64,000 nt of DNA from Parendozoicomonas haliclonae (GTDB lineage: Bacteria > Pseudomonadota > Gammaproteobacteria > Pseudomonadales > Endozoicomonadaceae): assembly GCF_900174585.1 (NCBI RefSeq), contig NZ_FWPT01000010.1, positions 1 through 64,000 on the forward strand, given 5' to 3'. Numbering within the stretch: the stretch's first letter is position 1; each line of letters begins with the position of its first letter. The notes below the pieces were generated by a model. It was not told the DNA's origin, did no database searches, and saw only the letters and a program-made list of their open reading frames with translations. A program made the position numbers and the translations under genes. Below are positions 9,219 to 18,840 of this stretch, one piece after another.

Positions 9219-9536
9219 TGAAGCTCAGTATGATTTTCAGAGCTGCAATTGGAGACTTTATTGTATTTTTGATGTTGTAGAGTGTCTGTAGGAATTGAAA
9301 TGAAAAGGCAATGGAATTGTTAATGGTATTAACAGTTAATAAATAATTTGAATGTGAGGTTGTTCGGCTTTTTTGTGTGGTTCCGCACGTTTTAATAATT
9401 TATTAGGATGACTCTGTTGTGTATTGAGTAACGATTGTTAGGGAAACTTAACAGGTTTTTCTTAAGGCTTACGTTTTTTTAACGTTTGATTTATAGTAAT
9501 AACAGGACTTTAAAAGTCAGCGCAAGGATAGTGGTT
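9219..9536. other. AT-rich divergent intergenic region
   Basis: About 320 bp separate the AraC gene (minus) from the OmpR-type regulator (plus). No gene is seen. It contains a dyad of GTTAAT motifs (separate entry) and several T-rich runs, and must carry the promoters of both genes. I could not assign a clear -35/-10 pair. Confidence 0.6.
9319..9341. promoter_or_regulatory. Candidate operator: GTTAAT triplet with perfect 15-bp dyad
   Basis: Tattaacagttaata (9327-9341) is a perfect palindrome with one central base, and another GTTAAT half-site begins at 9319. It lies between divergent genes for an AraC-type and an OmpR-type regulator. A binding site for one of these is plausible but unproven. 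Confidence 0.4.
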
Positions 9537-10256
9537 ATGTCTAATAACATGATCAGAGCGCTCATCGTTGAAGACGATTTAACCGCCCGTACGATGTTGG
9601 CGGAATATCTCAAGGCTCAGCAATGGGTAGTTCGAGAGTGCTCCGAAGCAAACCGTATATTTGATATGGTGGCAGAAGAACCTGTCGACCTTATCTTTCT
9701 CGATCTGCATCTGCCGGGTGCAGATGGTCAGACTCTTTGTAAAACTCTTCGCAAGCAGGGTGATGTTGGTATTATTTTCACCACGTCCTGTGATGATCCG
9801 ATTGAAAAGATAATTGCTCTGGAGAATGGTGCGGACGCTTATTATGTAAAACCGCTGCCATTACGGGAGATTCTGGCCTGTTCAAAGAACCTTGTGCAGC
9901 GGATACGTTCATCCGCCTCAGCCAGCGTGCCAGCTACTGAAAAGAGCTACCGGTTTACCAATTGGGAATTCAGTGATCGGGACCTGACGATTCGAGGAGA
10001 GTCTGGCAGTACATTGAGTCTGACTCGTAATGAGGCGCGGGTTCTGAATTTTATGATTCAACATGCTAACCAGCCTTTAAGCCGGGAGAAGTTGGGTAAG
10101 CTGACCGGCAGAACCGAATGGAATCCCGAAGATCGGGGTATCGATGTACTGGTCAGCAAGCTGCGAGGAAAGCTGACCCAAATTTCCGGTGATTCCCAGC
10201 TGATAAAAACTCAGTATGGTGTGGGTTATCTTTTTAATGCCGGTAATCAGGATTAG
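9537..10256 (+). CDS. OmpR/PhoB-type response regulator, 239 aa
   Basis: It is a DNA-binding response regulator. The receiver domain (about 5-120) has the acidic pair VEDD at 11-14, phospho-acceptor D56 in LIFLDLHLPGADG and the conserved lysine in YYVKPL. The C-terminal winged-helix domain (about 135-235) ends in a typical TQYGVGYLF motif. The ATG at 9537 has AAGGA 8 nt upstream; an earlier in-frame start at 9486 lacks this. It converges on the hybrid histidine kinase gene, whose stop is 13 bp away; that kinase is a likely partner, since it has its own receiver and HPt domains. Confidence 0.9.
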   Translation: MSNNMIRALIVEDDLTARTMLAEYLKAQQWVVRECSEANRIFDMVAEEPVDLIFLDLHLPGADGQTLCKTLRKQGDVGIIFTTSCDDPIEKIIALENGADAYYVKPLPLREILACSKNLVQRIRSSASASVPATEKSYRFTNWEFSDRDLTIRGESGSTLSLTRNEARVLNFMIQHANQPLSREKLGKLTGRTEWNPEDRGIDVLVSKLRGKLTQISGDSQLIKTQYGVGYLFNAGNQD

Positions 10257-10269
10257 GCCAGTCGTATTT

Positions 10270-13170
10270 TTAGGCTGATGTCGTTTGTTCCTGCTGCCGG
10301 GTGATGAGTTGGCGAACTTCGGCCAATTCCTTCTCCCAGAACATCTCCAACATCTGCAGATCTCTGATAAAACTGTCGTTAGCCTCTTCGATGAATTTGG
10401 CCTGTTGGGATGTTTGCGACGCATGAATAGTCAATGCGGCGCTGCGCAGACGATGGGCTGATGCTGCCAGTGTCTTCTGATCTTGCTCTTCAAGAGCGGA
10501 ATACATCATTCTAAATGATTCAGCCACAGATCCTGTTGCCGCCTGTACAACCCGCTGCATACCGCTTTGGCCAAGAAGTTCAGTTGTTTCCTGCAAGGCT
10601 GAGAGGTTGATTGATATGCCTCGGGCGAGCAGGAACTGTCGCTCCGCACTGTCCAGTAGCTGGCACAGGGTTGAAGGCCGGGCTGGCTTTTGCAGCGTGT
10701 TATCAAACTGGTTGAGCTCTTTATCAGGGAGAAAACCATTATCAATATTGCCACTGAGCAGAATGGCATAGAGATTATGGTGGCAGGCCTGGTCTGCATA
10801 ATATTGAAGAATCTGTTGGTGGAGCGCTGCACCATTGGTATCCGGTAAGTGGTAATCCAGAATCAGGATGTTGATACTTTGAGCTTCGGTCTGATCGAGG
10901 GCTTCCTGGCCGGAATGGGCTGCGATACAGGTAAATCCTGCCCGTTCAATAATTTCACTGAGATATAAGGTGTTGGTTGGATCATCATCCACAACCAGAA
11001 CCTTATAGTCAGAGCGGGTGATTCGCCGGTAATCTGCTGAAGACGTCTGGTTACTTTTCGCGGTGTCAGGTGTCACTTTTTCAAGTGGAACATCCAGAGT
11101 AAAACAGCTGCCATGGTGCAATTGGCTGTTAAGGCTGACCCGCCCGCCCATTCGGCTGACGATTTCATGGGTGATCGCCAGTCCGAGCCCTACGCCTCGG
11201 GTTCGGGATGTGTCATTAGCGTTATTGGACTGTTTTCCCTGAACAAACGACTGAAATATGGAAACTTTTTTCTCTTCAGGAATGCCCGGGCCAGTATCAG
11301 TAACAGCCAGATGCAGTTGTCCTCGCTGATAACGACAGCTGACAGTGATTGAGCCTTGTTCGGTGAACTTGATGGCATTGTGTATCAGGTTAATGAGAGC
11401 CTGCCTTAACCGCTGCTGATCCCCCTGTAACCACATTTCACCACGGACTTGTTCAAATTGCGGCGGTTGGACAATCAGAGGCAGCCCTTTATCTCTGGCA
11501 GAGATAGTCATTAATGACTCTATCGCACCCAGCCAGCGGCCCAGCTCAAAAGGTTCGCTTTTCAAGGCCTTCTCTTTGGCATCCAGGCTGGAGAAGTCGA
11601 GCGCATCGTTCACGATATCCAGCAATGATTGGCTGGCCGCTTCTGCGCTGGCTCTTAACTTTTCCTGCTTCAATGACAGGTTATTGCCCTGCAACAGTTT
11701 GAGAGCTCCAATCAAGCCGCCCAAAGGTGTTCTGACCTCATGGCTCATAATCGCCATCAGCTCACTTTTACGATATGACGCGGACTGGGCTTCGCTTCGG
11801 GCTTCTTCCAGCTGATCAAGGCGTAGCTTCAATTCGTGAGTACTTGTGTCAACGGCCTGTTGCAGCTCTGCTCGGCGCAGCATGGCGGCAGTGATCAGCG
11901 TGCGAATGCGGGCTCCGAGAAAAAATACACTGCTGACCGCGACAAACACATAGCCCCAATTGGACAGCCGTGTCTCAGTCAGCCGTGCATAGAACAGAGT
12001 TTCGTTCACCGCAGCCAGTGCAAACATAACGGTGAGTGCCGCAACCTGAATCGCGTGATCCCTACGCAGAATAACAATACGGATCATGCAGAAAATCAGA
12101 TAACAGATGGTCGACATATTGAGCCAGATCCAGGGATCACGGAAATGGACATAAAACAGTGGTGGTGTGAGCAGTGTCAGCACTGACCCAATAACGCCCA
12201 GATAAAACTGTCCTGTTATCGGAAGGCTTTTGATGTCGTTTGGAAACAGGCGCTGCAGAAACATCAGATAGGAGGAGGCCGATAAAAACATCCCGATATA
12301 TTCCGCTTTAAACAGCCACTCGACAGAGAACTCTGGGTCTATATAGAAAAACAGTTTTTCAACACCCAGCACCCGCAGGCCACCAAACAGAAAGGTACTG
12401 CCCAGCAACAGAGAGACGGTATCCATCCGGCTGCTGATGGTTAGAAACAGTACGAAGATGCCGAGAGTCAGGAAGGAGATTGAAAGAACTGTGGTGCCGG
12501 CAACCCGGATGCGTTCCTCGTACATCAGGTTCTCCCAAGTATCAATAATGGGAGCCTTGGCCATACCGCCATCAATATGATGAAAGCTGGAGACCTGAAT
12601 CAGAATATTAAAGGTTTTAGCGGCCGGCAGGGGCACAAGAATGGTTTCATCCCGTGGGGTTTCACTCTCTTCTGACGTTCCAACCTTGCCGAGTTGTTTA
12701 ATTGGCTCGCCATTCACCCAGACGCTTGCGGCCCGGTAAATACTTTTGATCTTTAACCCCAGGTCATTCCGCTCGTTGGGGAGTGTAAGCTGCAAAGAGT
12801 AGGTGCCATAGCCAGGGCCGGGATAGGAATCATCACCCAGTCGGTTCCAGCGGGATGGAACGGGAATGGTTGTGGGGCTGCTTTCAGGAAATTCTTCCCA
12901 GCTTAACAACTGGTGCCAGGCAAAATGCCATTCGCCTCTGAGGGCAACAGGTAAGGTATCGGACGGTAAAACCAGTGTGCCGTTAGTTGCAGCGATATTC
13001 TCCGGACGGGAGGTTAAAATGCCGGATAGCATGCTCCAGCACATCACCACCAACAACAGGGCTGTTATCGTGTGTATGGCCCAATAACGTCCTTTGGGCA
13101 GTTCCCAGTAACTGGCCGGTACCGGTTTGTTAACGTCTGTTATTTTCATTGTGACGTTGTCGTTATGCAT
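10270..13170 (-). CDS. Hybrid sensor histidine kinase with 7TM sensor, receiver and HPt domains, 966 aa
   Basis: It is a membrane sensor kinase with an internal phosphorelay. Order: N-terminal membrane segment (ALLLVVMCWSMLSGIL), periplasmic jelly-roll-like sensor of the 7TMR-DISM type (GEWHFAWHQLL ... YGTYSLQLTLP), a seven-helix membrane block, a coiled coil, HisKA (AIMSHEVRTPLGGL), HATPase (NAIKFTEQGS, DTGPGIPEE, GLGLAI), a receiver with VVDDDPTN and phospho-Asp near 772, and a C-terminal HPt domain with His near 906 (AHRLRSAAL). This resembles the RetS/LadS/BarA type of lifestyle switch. ATG 13170 or 13149 is likely; a TTG at 13203 is also in frame. No clear Shine-Dalgarno decides it. Confidence 0.9.
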   Translation of the reverse strand: MHNDNVTMKITDVNKPVPASYWELPKGRYWAIHTITALLLVVMCWSMLSGILTSRPENIAATNGTLVLPSDTLPVALRGEWHFAWHQLLSWEEFPESSPTTIPVPSRWNRLGDDSYPGPGYGTYSLQLTLPNERNDLGLKIKSIYRAASVWVNGEPIKQLGKVGTSEESETPRDETILVPLPAAKTFNILIQVSSFHHIDGGMAKAPIIDTWENLMYEERIRVAGTTVLSISFLTLGIFVLFLTISSRMDTVSLLLGSTFLFGGLRVLGVEKLFFYIDPEFSVEWLFKAEYIGMFLSASSYLMFLQRLFPNDIKSLPITGQFYLGVIGSVLTLLTPPLFYVHFRDPWIWLNMSTICYLIFCMIRIVILRRDHAIQVAALTVMFALAAVNETLFYARLTETRLSNWGYVFVAVSSVFFLGARIRTLITAAMLRRAELQQAVDTSTHELKLRLDQLEEARSEAQSASYRKSELMAIMSHEVRTPLGGLIGALKLLQGNNLSLKQEKLRASAEAASQSLLDIVNDALDFSSLDAKEKALKSEPFELGRWLGAIESLMTISARDKGLPLIVQPPQFEQVRGEMWLQGDQQRLRQALINLIHNAIKFTEQGSITVSCRYQRGQLHLAVTDTGPGIPEEKKVSIFQSFVQGKQSNNANDTSRTRGVGLGLAITHEIVSRMGGRVSLNSQLHHGSCFTLDVPLEKVTPDTAKSNQTSSADYRRITRSDYKVLVVDDDPTNTLYLSEIIERAGFTCIAAHSGQEALDQTEAQSINILILDYHLPDTNGAALHQQILQYYADQACHHNLYAILLSGNIDNGFLPDKELNQFDNTLQKPARPSTLCQLLDSAERQFLLARGISINLSALQETTELLGQSGMQRVVQAATGSVAESFRMMYSALEEQDQKTLAASAHRLRSAALTIHASQTSQQAKFIEEANDSFIRDLQMLEMFWEKELAEVRQLITRQQEQTTSA

Positions 13171-13453
13171 CCATTCAGAAGTGTTATTATGCCGGAATCT
13201 CAAGGTTTGTCAGGCTTACTGTCATTGAGCAATACCGACAAACCACAGACAAAGTGTCGCAAGTTACTGTGCAGGGCACAGTTTCGTTTCAAATTGTCAG
13301 CAGACGTTGCCCTCTGATAGTGAAAGGCTGCACAATCGAAGATGGAATTTTTCCCGTCTGTCAGGGTCAAAGGGTTGCCGGTTACAGACTGCAACGGATT
13401 TATGCCCCTCTGTGCGGTTATCCTTGGGAATGGTAGAATCTGGTTACAAATTT

Positions 13454-14191
13454 ATGATGCAGACAGAAACACAGCCTGTTGAACAACAGGCAGACTCCGG
13501 CCACATCCTGATCGTTGAAGACGACGAGCGTCTGGCCGGTCTCACCCGTGAATACCTCGAAAACAACGGCATGACTGTTACCGTCGAACATGATGGCAGC
13601 AAGGCTGTTGACCGTATTCTGAATGAAAACCCTGATCTGGTGGTTCTTGATCTGATGTTGCCTGGTGAAGATGGTGTGTCCATCTGTCGTCGGGTACGTG
13701 GTGATTACCATCGCCCCATTCTGATGCTGACGGCTCGTACAGACGATCTGGATGAAGTGCTCGGCCTGGAAATGGGGGCAGACGATTATGTCGCCAAGCC
13801 GGTGCGTCCGCGGGTTCTACTGGCACGTATCCGTGCCCTGCTGCGTCGTACCCACGCTCCTGCCATTGATGATAAGGGCGACAAGGGGCGTCTTGAGTTT
13901 GGCGATCTGGTGGTGGACGCCGCCATGCGTGAAGCCTGGTTGAAAGGCGAAAACATTGAACTGACCAGTGCTGAGTTCGATCTGCTCTGGCTGCTCAGCT
14001 CCAATGCCGGCCGAGTTCTCAGCCGTGAAGAGATTTTCGAGAAGCTCCGCGGTATCGAGTACGACGGTCAGGATCGCTCCATTGACGTACGGGTCTCCCG
14101 TATTCGTCCGAAGATTGGTGATGATCCGATGCATCCACGCATGATCAAAACCGTCCGCTCAAAAGGTTATCTGTTCGTTCGCCCGGTGTAA
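13454..14191 (+). CDS. rstA: RstA-like OmpR-family response regulator, 245 aa
   Basis: The receiver domain (about 17-130) carries VEDDERL, phospho-acceptor D66 in VVLDLMLPGEDG and lysine in YVAKPVRP. The winged-helix DNA-binding domain follows (LTSAEFDLLWLLSSNAGRV ... RIRPKIGDDP, KTVRSKGYLF). The sequence fits RstA, the partner of sensor RstB encoded 107 bp downstream. Tandem ATGs at 13454 and 13457 are the likely start; another ATG at 13430 is possible. The gene diverges from the hybrid kinase gene. Confidence 0.88.
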   Translation: MMQTETQPVEQQADSGHILIVEDDERLAGLTREYLENNGMTVTVEHDGSKAVDRILNENPDLVVLDLMLPGEDGVSICRRVRGDYHRPILMLTARTDDLDEVLGLEMGADDYVAKPVRPRVLLARIRALLRRTHAPAIDDKGDKGRLEFGDLVVDAAMREAWLKGENIELTSAEFDLLWLLSSNAGRVLSREEIFEKLRGIEYDGQDRSIDVRVSRIRPKIGDDPMHPRMIKTVRSKGYLFVRPV

Positions 14192-14212
14192 GCTTTTCAT
14201 CAGCGGGTACTG

Positions 14213-14246
14213 TGGCCGGTTACTCAAACACTGTGGGTACCGGCCA
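14213..14246 (+). terminator. Candidate attenuating hairpin between rstA-like and rstB-like genes
   Basis: Tggccggt (14213-14220) pairs with accggcca (14239-14246) across an 18-nt loop, followed by ttgttcgttttt. The stem is only 8 bp and the T run is delayed, so it may act as a partial terminator that lowers kinase expression relative to regulator. Confidence 0.4.
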
Positions 14247-14298
14247 TTGTTCGTTTTTAGGGACCATTCTTTACCATGCAAGCTTTGAGGAAGAATGA

Positions 14299-15894
14299 GT
14301 GAGCAGTATTTTTCTGCGAATCTATGGTGGCCTGCTGTTCACTCTGGTACTGGTCGCGGTGTTGTCAGGTTTGGCGCTGACCATTATCAACGGTGTTCGG
14401 TTGCAGGAGTTTCGGGAATCCGCCGCCCGGGGAACGTTCCGTATTATGAGCATGGAGCTGGAGTCTGCGTCGGAAGCACGCTGGCCGGCTCTTCTGGAGC
14501 GCTGGGAAAACCTGCTCGGCATTGATCTGACTGTGCTGCCGGCAACCGAGAGTGTGCTGGGCAACCAGACCCGCAATCAGCTGGATGCCGGCCGGGTGCT
14601 GGTGCGCGATGGCGACAGTGATAATTTTGAAATTTTTACAGCTATTAATGATGACCGGCTGCTACGTGGCAGTATTTCCGATCTGAACGAGCAGCTGGCC
14701 ACAGGGACAGGAGCCATGATCCGGGACTGGTTGGACAGCATTCCCCCAGCGCGTCGTATTCTGATGCTCAAGGATAAGGGCCCGGAGCTGTTTGCCTATC
14801 CGGTCAGCCTGTTGAGTTCCATGCCGGACACGCTCAGCCAACGGCAGCGCGTACAGCTGGAACAGGGCTATGCCATTGCCATGTTTAACCAGTCCGGACG
14901 CAGTATGGATGTATACAGTCGTCTGGCCGGGAGTGGTGAAGTGGTGCGCATTGGGCCGATGTCGATGCTGGACCCTTATCCGTTCAAGCTGCTGGCGACC
15001 ATTGCCTTATTTGTTCTGGCATCGGTCAGTATTGCTATCTATGTGCTGGTGCGTGGTCTGGAACGGCGATTAAGCAAGTTGGAACGTGCAGCAGTAAGGC
15101 TGGCGCGGGGTGATCTTGACACCCGGGTCAAGCTGCATGGCGGTGACTCGGTTGGTCAGCTAGCGGCGGCGTTTAATAATATGGCCAGTCATATTCAGCG
15201 TTTGTTGAGTATCCAGAAAGAGATGATCCGCGGTATCTCCCATGAACTGCGAACGCCGGTTGCCCGGGTGCGCTTCGGCCTGGAAATGGTGGCGGATGCA
15301 GAAAGTCAGGGCGAACGGGAAAGTTATATCAAGGGTATTGATGGTGATATCGAAGAGCTGGATCACCTGATCGATGAGATTCTCACTTACGCCAAGCTGG
15401 AAGAAGGGGTCCCGGATATCCGCTTCCAGCGTATGGATGTGGAGAGTATTGCTGCCCGGGTCGTGGATGAGCATCAGCGGACTAAAAGTAATGTGGCTGT
15501 GGAATATATCCCCAGTCGTATGCTGGATGCCCGCCGTCGTGTGGATGTGGAAGAGCGTTATATTCACCGGGCAGTTCAGAACCTGGTGAGCAATGCCTGC
15601 CGCTATGCCGACTCTAAAGTGGAAGTCCGCTTCAGTATTGGCCACGACAACTGCCGTATTGATGTGGAAGATGATGGTCCCGGGGTTCCGGAAGATCAGC
15701 GGGAGCGGGTGTTTACAGCGTTTGCCCGTCTGGACGACAGCCGTACCCGTGCATCGGGTGGTTATGGTCTGGGGTTGTCTATCGTTCGCCGGATTATGCA
15801 CTGGCACAACGGCAAGGCTCTGGTGACTACCAGTGAACGCTTGGGTGGTGCTCGCTTCAGTCTGGTGTGGCCGCGCCGTCAGCGGGGGCGTTAA
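14299..15894 (+). CDS. rstB: RstB-like sensor histidine kinase, 531 aa
   Basis: It is an inner-membrane sensor kinase, partner of the upstream RstA-like regulator. The first membrane helix lies near the start (YGGLLFTLVLVAVLSGLALT); a periplasmic sensor loop and a second helix (LATIALFVLASVSIAIYVLV) precede the HAMP linker, HisKA with His315 (RGISHELRTPVARV) and the ATPase domain (NLVSNACRYA, DDGPGVPE, GYGLGLSIV). It starts at GTG 14299 with GAGGAAG just upstream. The 3' end overlaps the convergent MscS-family gene by 38 bp. Confidence 0.9.
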   Translation: MSSIFLRIYGGLLFTLVLVAVLSGLALTIINGVRLQEFRESAARGTFRIMSMELESASEARWPALLERWENLLGIDLTVLPATESVLGNQTRNQLDAGRVLVRDGDSDNFEIFTAINDDRLLRGSISDLNEQLATGTGAMIRDWLDSIPPARRILMLKDKGPELFAYPVSLLSSMPDTLSQRQRVQLEQGYAIAMFNQSGRSMDVYSRLAGSGEVVRIGPMSMLDPYPFKLLATIALFVLASVSIAIYVLVRGLERRLSKLERAAVRLARGDLDTRVKLHGGDSVGQLAAAFNNMASHIQRLLSIQKEMIRGISHELRTPVARVRFGLEMVADAESQGERESYIKGIDGDIEELDHLIDEILTYAKLEEGVPDIRFQRMDVESIAARVVDEHQRTKSNVAVEYIPSRMLDARRRVDVEERYIHRAVQNLVSNACRYADSKVEVRFSIGHDNCRIDVEDDGPGVPEDQRERVFTAFARLDDSRTRASGGYGLGLSIVRRIMHWHNGKALVTTSERLGGARFSLVWPRRQRGR

Positions 15895-16996
15895 AACCTT
15901 CCGGTAAATCCAGTGTGCGTGTTGGGAAGGCGAAGTCTGCGCCATGTTCATGAATGATCTGCCCGATATGGATCAGGATTTCATGGCGCAGATTCATATA
16001 GTTGTCCCAGAGCGTAGTCAGCGTATAAAAGCGGATGCGGATATTGAGGCTGCTGTCGCCGTAGTCGGTAAAGTGAGCTAGGCAACCGCGAATATGATCA
16101 AGCTGTTCATGGCCGCTCAGGTAATTTCTTATTGCGGTGGTCACCGCTTCCAGGCGATCAAAGTCTTTGTAGCGAATTCCGAGATACATATCCACCCGAC
16201 GGTTCTGCATCCGTGACGGATTGATTACGGCAATATTGGTGAACAGAGCATTGGGAACGTAAATTGGAGTACGGTCATAACCGCGGATGCGGGTCTGTCG
16301 CCAGCCAATATGCTCGACAAACCCTTCAACTCCTTTCTCCTTCAGGTTGACCTTGTCGCCTACGACAAAAGGTCTGTCCATATACAGGGTCAGGCCGCCA
16401 AAAAGGTTGGCGAGCATATCCTTGGCCGCGAGACCGACGGCCAGACCACCAACACCACCGAAGGCCAGCAAGCCACTGATACTGACGCCGGTGTTCTGCA
16501 ACAGTGTCAGCGCTGTTGCGATGCTGATACCCAGTTGCAGCAGCTTGATCATCAGCTCCACGCTGGAACGATCCATCTTTAGCTGTGCGCGTTCGGTTTC
16601 CTCGAAGCTGTCTCTGACCATTTTCAGATAACGCATGAGAAACGCGTAGAGCAGAATGATGGTGGAGAAGCGTCGTATATAACCCAGTGCCAGACTGATA
16701 TTGAATGCTTTGGTGTTGATCTCAAAGTGCCGGACCAGCACATCTGTTGCCAGACTCAGCCCCAGCAGCATAAAGCCTATGGTCACGATCGGCCGAGCCG
16801 CACGGGTCAGGGTGTCATCCCAGTGGCTGGGGGTGCGACGAAAGCGTTCACTCAGCCGGGTGAGCAGACGATGGCTCAGTAGTGAAGCAATAATGCTGAG
16901 GGCGACAATACTGAGCAGCCGAATGCACAGGGGAAGGATGTGATGTAATTCCTGAGGGATGGACATGGGCTCGCTGCTCTCGGCACTGGAACCCAT
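15857..16996 (-). CDS. MscS-family mechanosensitive ion channel, 379 aa
   Basis: It is an inner-membrane channel that opens under membrane tension. Several helices occupy the first 150 residues; the pore-lining helix is visible as SGLLAFGGVGGLAVGLAAKDML, shorter than quoted in full here, followed by the MscS beta domain (PFVVGDKVNLK, GFVEHIGWRQTRIR) and C-terminal alpha/beta domain (VDMYLGIRYKDFDRLEAV). It is longer than E. coli MscS, so it is a medium-sized variant with extra N-terminal helices. ATG 16996 is taken; an ATG at 16966 is an alternative. It converges on the rstB-like gene with a 38-bp overlap. Confidence 0.88.
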   Translation of the reverse strand: MGSSAESSEPMSIPQELHHILPLCIRLLSIVALSIIASLLSHRLLTRLSERFRRTPSHWDDTLTRAARPIVTIGFMLLGLSLATDVLVRHFEINTKAFNISLALGYIRRFSTIILLYAFLMRYLKMVRDSFEETERAQLKMDRSSVELMIKLLQLGISIATALTLLQNTGVSISGLLAFGGVGGLAVGLAAKDMLANLFGGLTLYMDRPFVVGDKVNLKEKGVEGFVEHIGWRQTRIRGYDRTPIYVPNALFTNIAVINPSRMQNRRVDMYLGIRYKDFDRLEAVTTAIRNYLSGHEQLDHIRGCLAHFTDYGDSSLNIRIRFYTLTTLWDNYMNLRHEILIHIGQIIHEHGADFAFPTRTLDLPEGFNAPADGAATPD

Positions 16997-17063
16997 GCAG
17001 TTTGGTACATAACCGCTCCGGACGGTGTAACGGAAGCGTCAGTATTGGTAACCGGCGGTATGT

Positions 17064-18593
17064 CTAGGGTGATGCAGAATGTTTTTGCAGGTAGTTATCC
17101 AACCGTTCTTTATTCTGCGCTGTCAGGCCTATACCGGTTTTGGAGCGGCGCCAGAGAATATCATCAGCAGCCTCAGCCCACTCATTGCTGCGCAGATAAT
17201 CCACCTCGGCCTGATAAAGACCGTTGCCAAAATCCTCACCCATATCGTTCAGGGTCTGGCAGCCGGAAAGAAACTGATGGCTTAGTTCGCCATAGCTGCT
17301 GGCAAAACGCTGACTCATTTCAGGAGGCAGCCAGGAATAGGTGGCCTGTAGTTCTTCGGAATACTCTTTCTGAGAACTGATCTGCCCACCGGGCATAACA
17401 GCATTCTCGGTCCAGTTTTCGCTAAGATCTGGAAACCAGGGACGCAGATGTTCCATGGCCGATTCGGCTAATTTACGGAAGGTTGTCAGCTTGCCACCGA
17501 ATACATTGAGTAGCGGAAGTGATTCGGTTGTTTCCGAGATAGTCAGGGTATAGTCCCGGGTAATGGCCGAAGGATCGTTGGACTCATCATTGCAAAGCGG
17601 ACGGACGCCGGCAAAACCCCAGACAATATCCTCTCGGGTATTCTGTGTTTTGAAATGTCGGTTGGCGATATCCAGCAGATATTCTTCCTCGGATGCACTC
17701 GGTTCGACACGGGAAGGGTCGCCTTCGTACTCGACATCGGTGGTACCAATCATGGACCAGCGCCCCTCCCAGGGAATCACAAAGACTATCCGTTTATCCT
17801 GATTCTGGAGAATGTAAGCTTCATCGGAATCATAAAGAGCAGGCACCACGATATGACTGCCTTTAATCATGCGGATGCCATATTCCGGTTTGGTTTGCAG
17901 ACTCTCTTCAATAAAGCGGGCAACCCAGGGGCCGGATGCATTCACCAGCGCCTTGCAGCGAATGGAGCGATTTTCTCCATTGTGTTGATCCTGAAGTTGA
18001 ACTTCCCAGCTTTCATCGCCGCGCTGAGCCGCGATACAGCGTGTTCTTGGGCAGACTTCTGCGCCCAGCTCGCGGGCAGAAATAGCATTGGTAATCACCA
18101 GACGGGCATCATCTGTCCAGCAATCCGAATATTCAAAGGCCTTGGTAAATGCCGGTTTTAAGGGCGATTGACCATTGAGCTTGATACCCCGGCTGCCGGG
18201 CAGAGTTTCTCGGCGGGCGAGAGTGTCATAAAGAAACAAGCCGGCTCGGATCATCCAGGCTGGGCGCAGGTGCGGTTCGTGGGGGAGGCGAAAGCGCATG
18301 GGTTTAACCAAATGCGGTGCATTGGCTAGAAGAACTTCCCGTTCTTTCAAGGCTTCACGAACCAGACGGAACTCATAATGTTCCAGATAACGCAGGCCGC
18401 CATGAATTAATTTGCTGCTGGCGGAAGAGGTCGCGGAAGCCAGATCGTTCTGCTCGCAGAGCAACACTTTCAAACCTCGCCCGGCGGCATCCCGTGCTAT
18501 ACCTGTCCCGTTAATACCACCGCCGATGATGACCAGATCATAAAAATCCGGGCTTTGAGACGATACGACTGGCCGGGTCGGGTCTGACTGCAT
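17064..18593 (-). CDS. glpD: Aerobic glycerol-3-phosphate dehydrogenase, 509 aa
   Basis: This membrane-associated flavoenzyme oxidises sn-glycerol 3-phosphate to dihydroxyacetone phosphate and feeds electrons to quinone. The N-terminal FAD-binding motif (VIIGGGINGTGIARDAAGRG) and GlpD hallmarks (SSASSKLIHGGLRYLE, REALKEREVLL, GGKLTTFRKLAE) are clear, and length is typical. ATG 18593 is preferred because AGGAA is 7 nt upstream; a GTG at 18599 is in frame. glpF, glpK and glpR are not adjacent, so this is a stand-alone gene here. Confidence 0.95.
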   Translation of the reverse strand: MQSDPTRPVVSSQSPDFYDLVIIGGGINGTGIARDAAGRGLKVLLCEQNDLASATSSASSKLIHGGLRYLEHYEFRLVREALKEREVLLANAPHLVKPMRFRLPHEPHLRPAWMIRAGLFLYDTLARRETLPGSRGIKLNGQSPLKPAFTKAFEYSDCWTDDARLVITNAISARELGAEVCPRTRCIAAQRGDESWEVQLQDQHNGENRSIRCKALVNASGPWVARFIEESLQTKPEYGIRMIKGSHIVVPALYDSDEAYILQNQDKRIVFVIPWEGRWSMIGTTDVEYEGDPSRVEPSASEEEYLLDIANRHFKTQNTREDIVWGFAGVRPLCNDESNDPSAITRDYTLTISETTESLPLLNVFGGKLTTFRKLAESAMEHLRPWFPDLSENWTENAVMPGGQISSQKEYSEELQATYSWLPPEMSQRFASSYGELSHQFLSGCQTLNDMGEDFGNGLYQAEVDYLRSNEWAEAADDILWRRSKTGIGLTAQNKERLDNYLQKHSASP

Positions 18594-18840
18594 GAACACT
18601 TTCCTGCGATATTCTGTGCTGTTTAGGGCGTTATTTTTGTGATTTCTGTAAAGCGCCTGCTGTTTAGACTCTGAGTTTAGTTGGCAGGCTGATCACAGGG
18701 TACCGGTTTTTTATGATCTTTGTATGTCAGGGTTACGGAATGTGTCTGTCACCGGAGCCTTTCGGAGTTGCCGAGTTGGCACCTCATCGGCAGAATAACG
18801 ATTGAACGCGATAACAGATTGATAAAGACAGGAGTAAACG

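Noticed and set aside
15160-15951. 263-codon minus-strand frame opposite the rstB-like kinase gene
   Set aside because: The kinase motifs on the plus strand are unambiguous, and the antisense frame has no domain.
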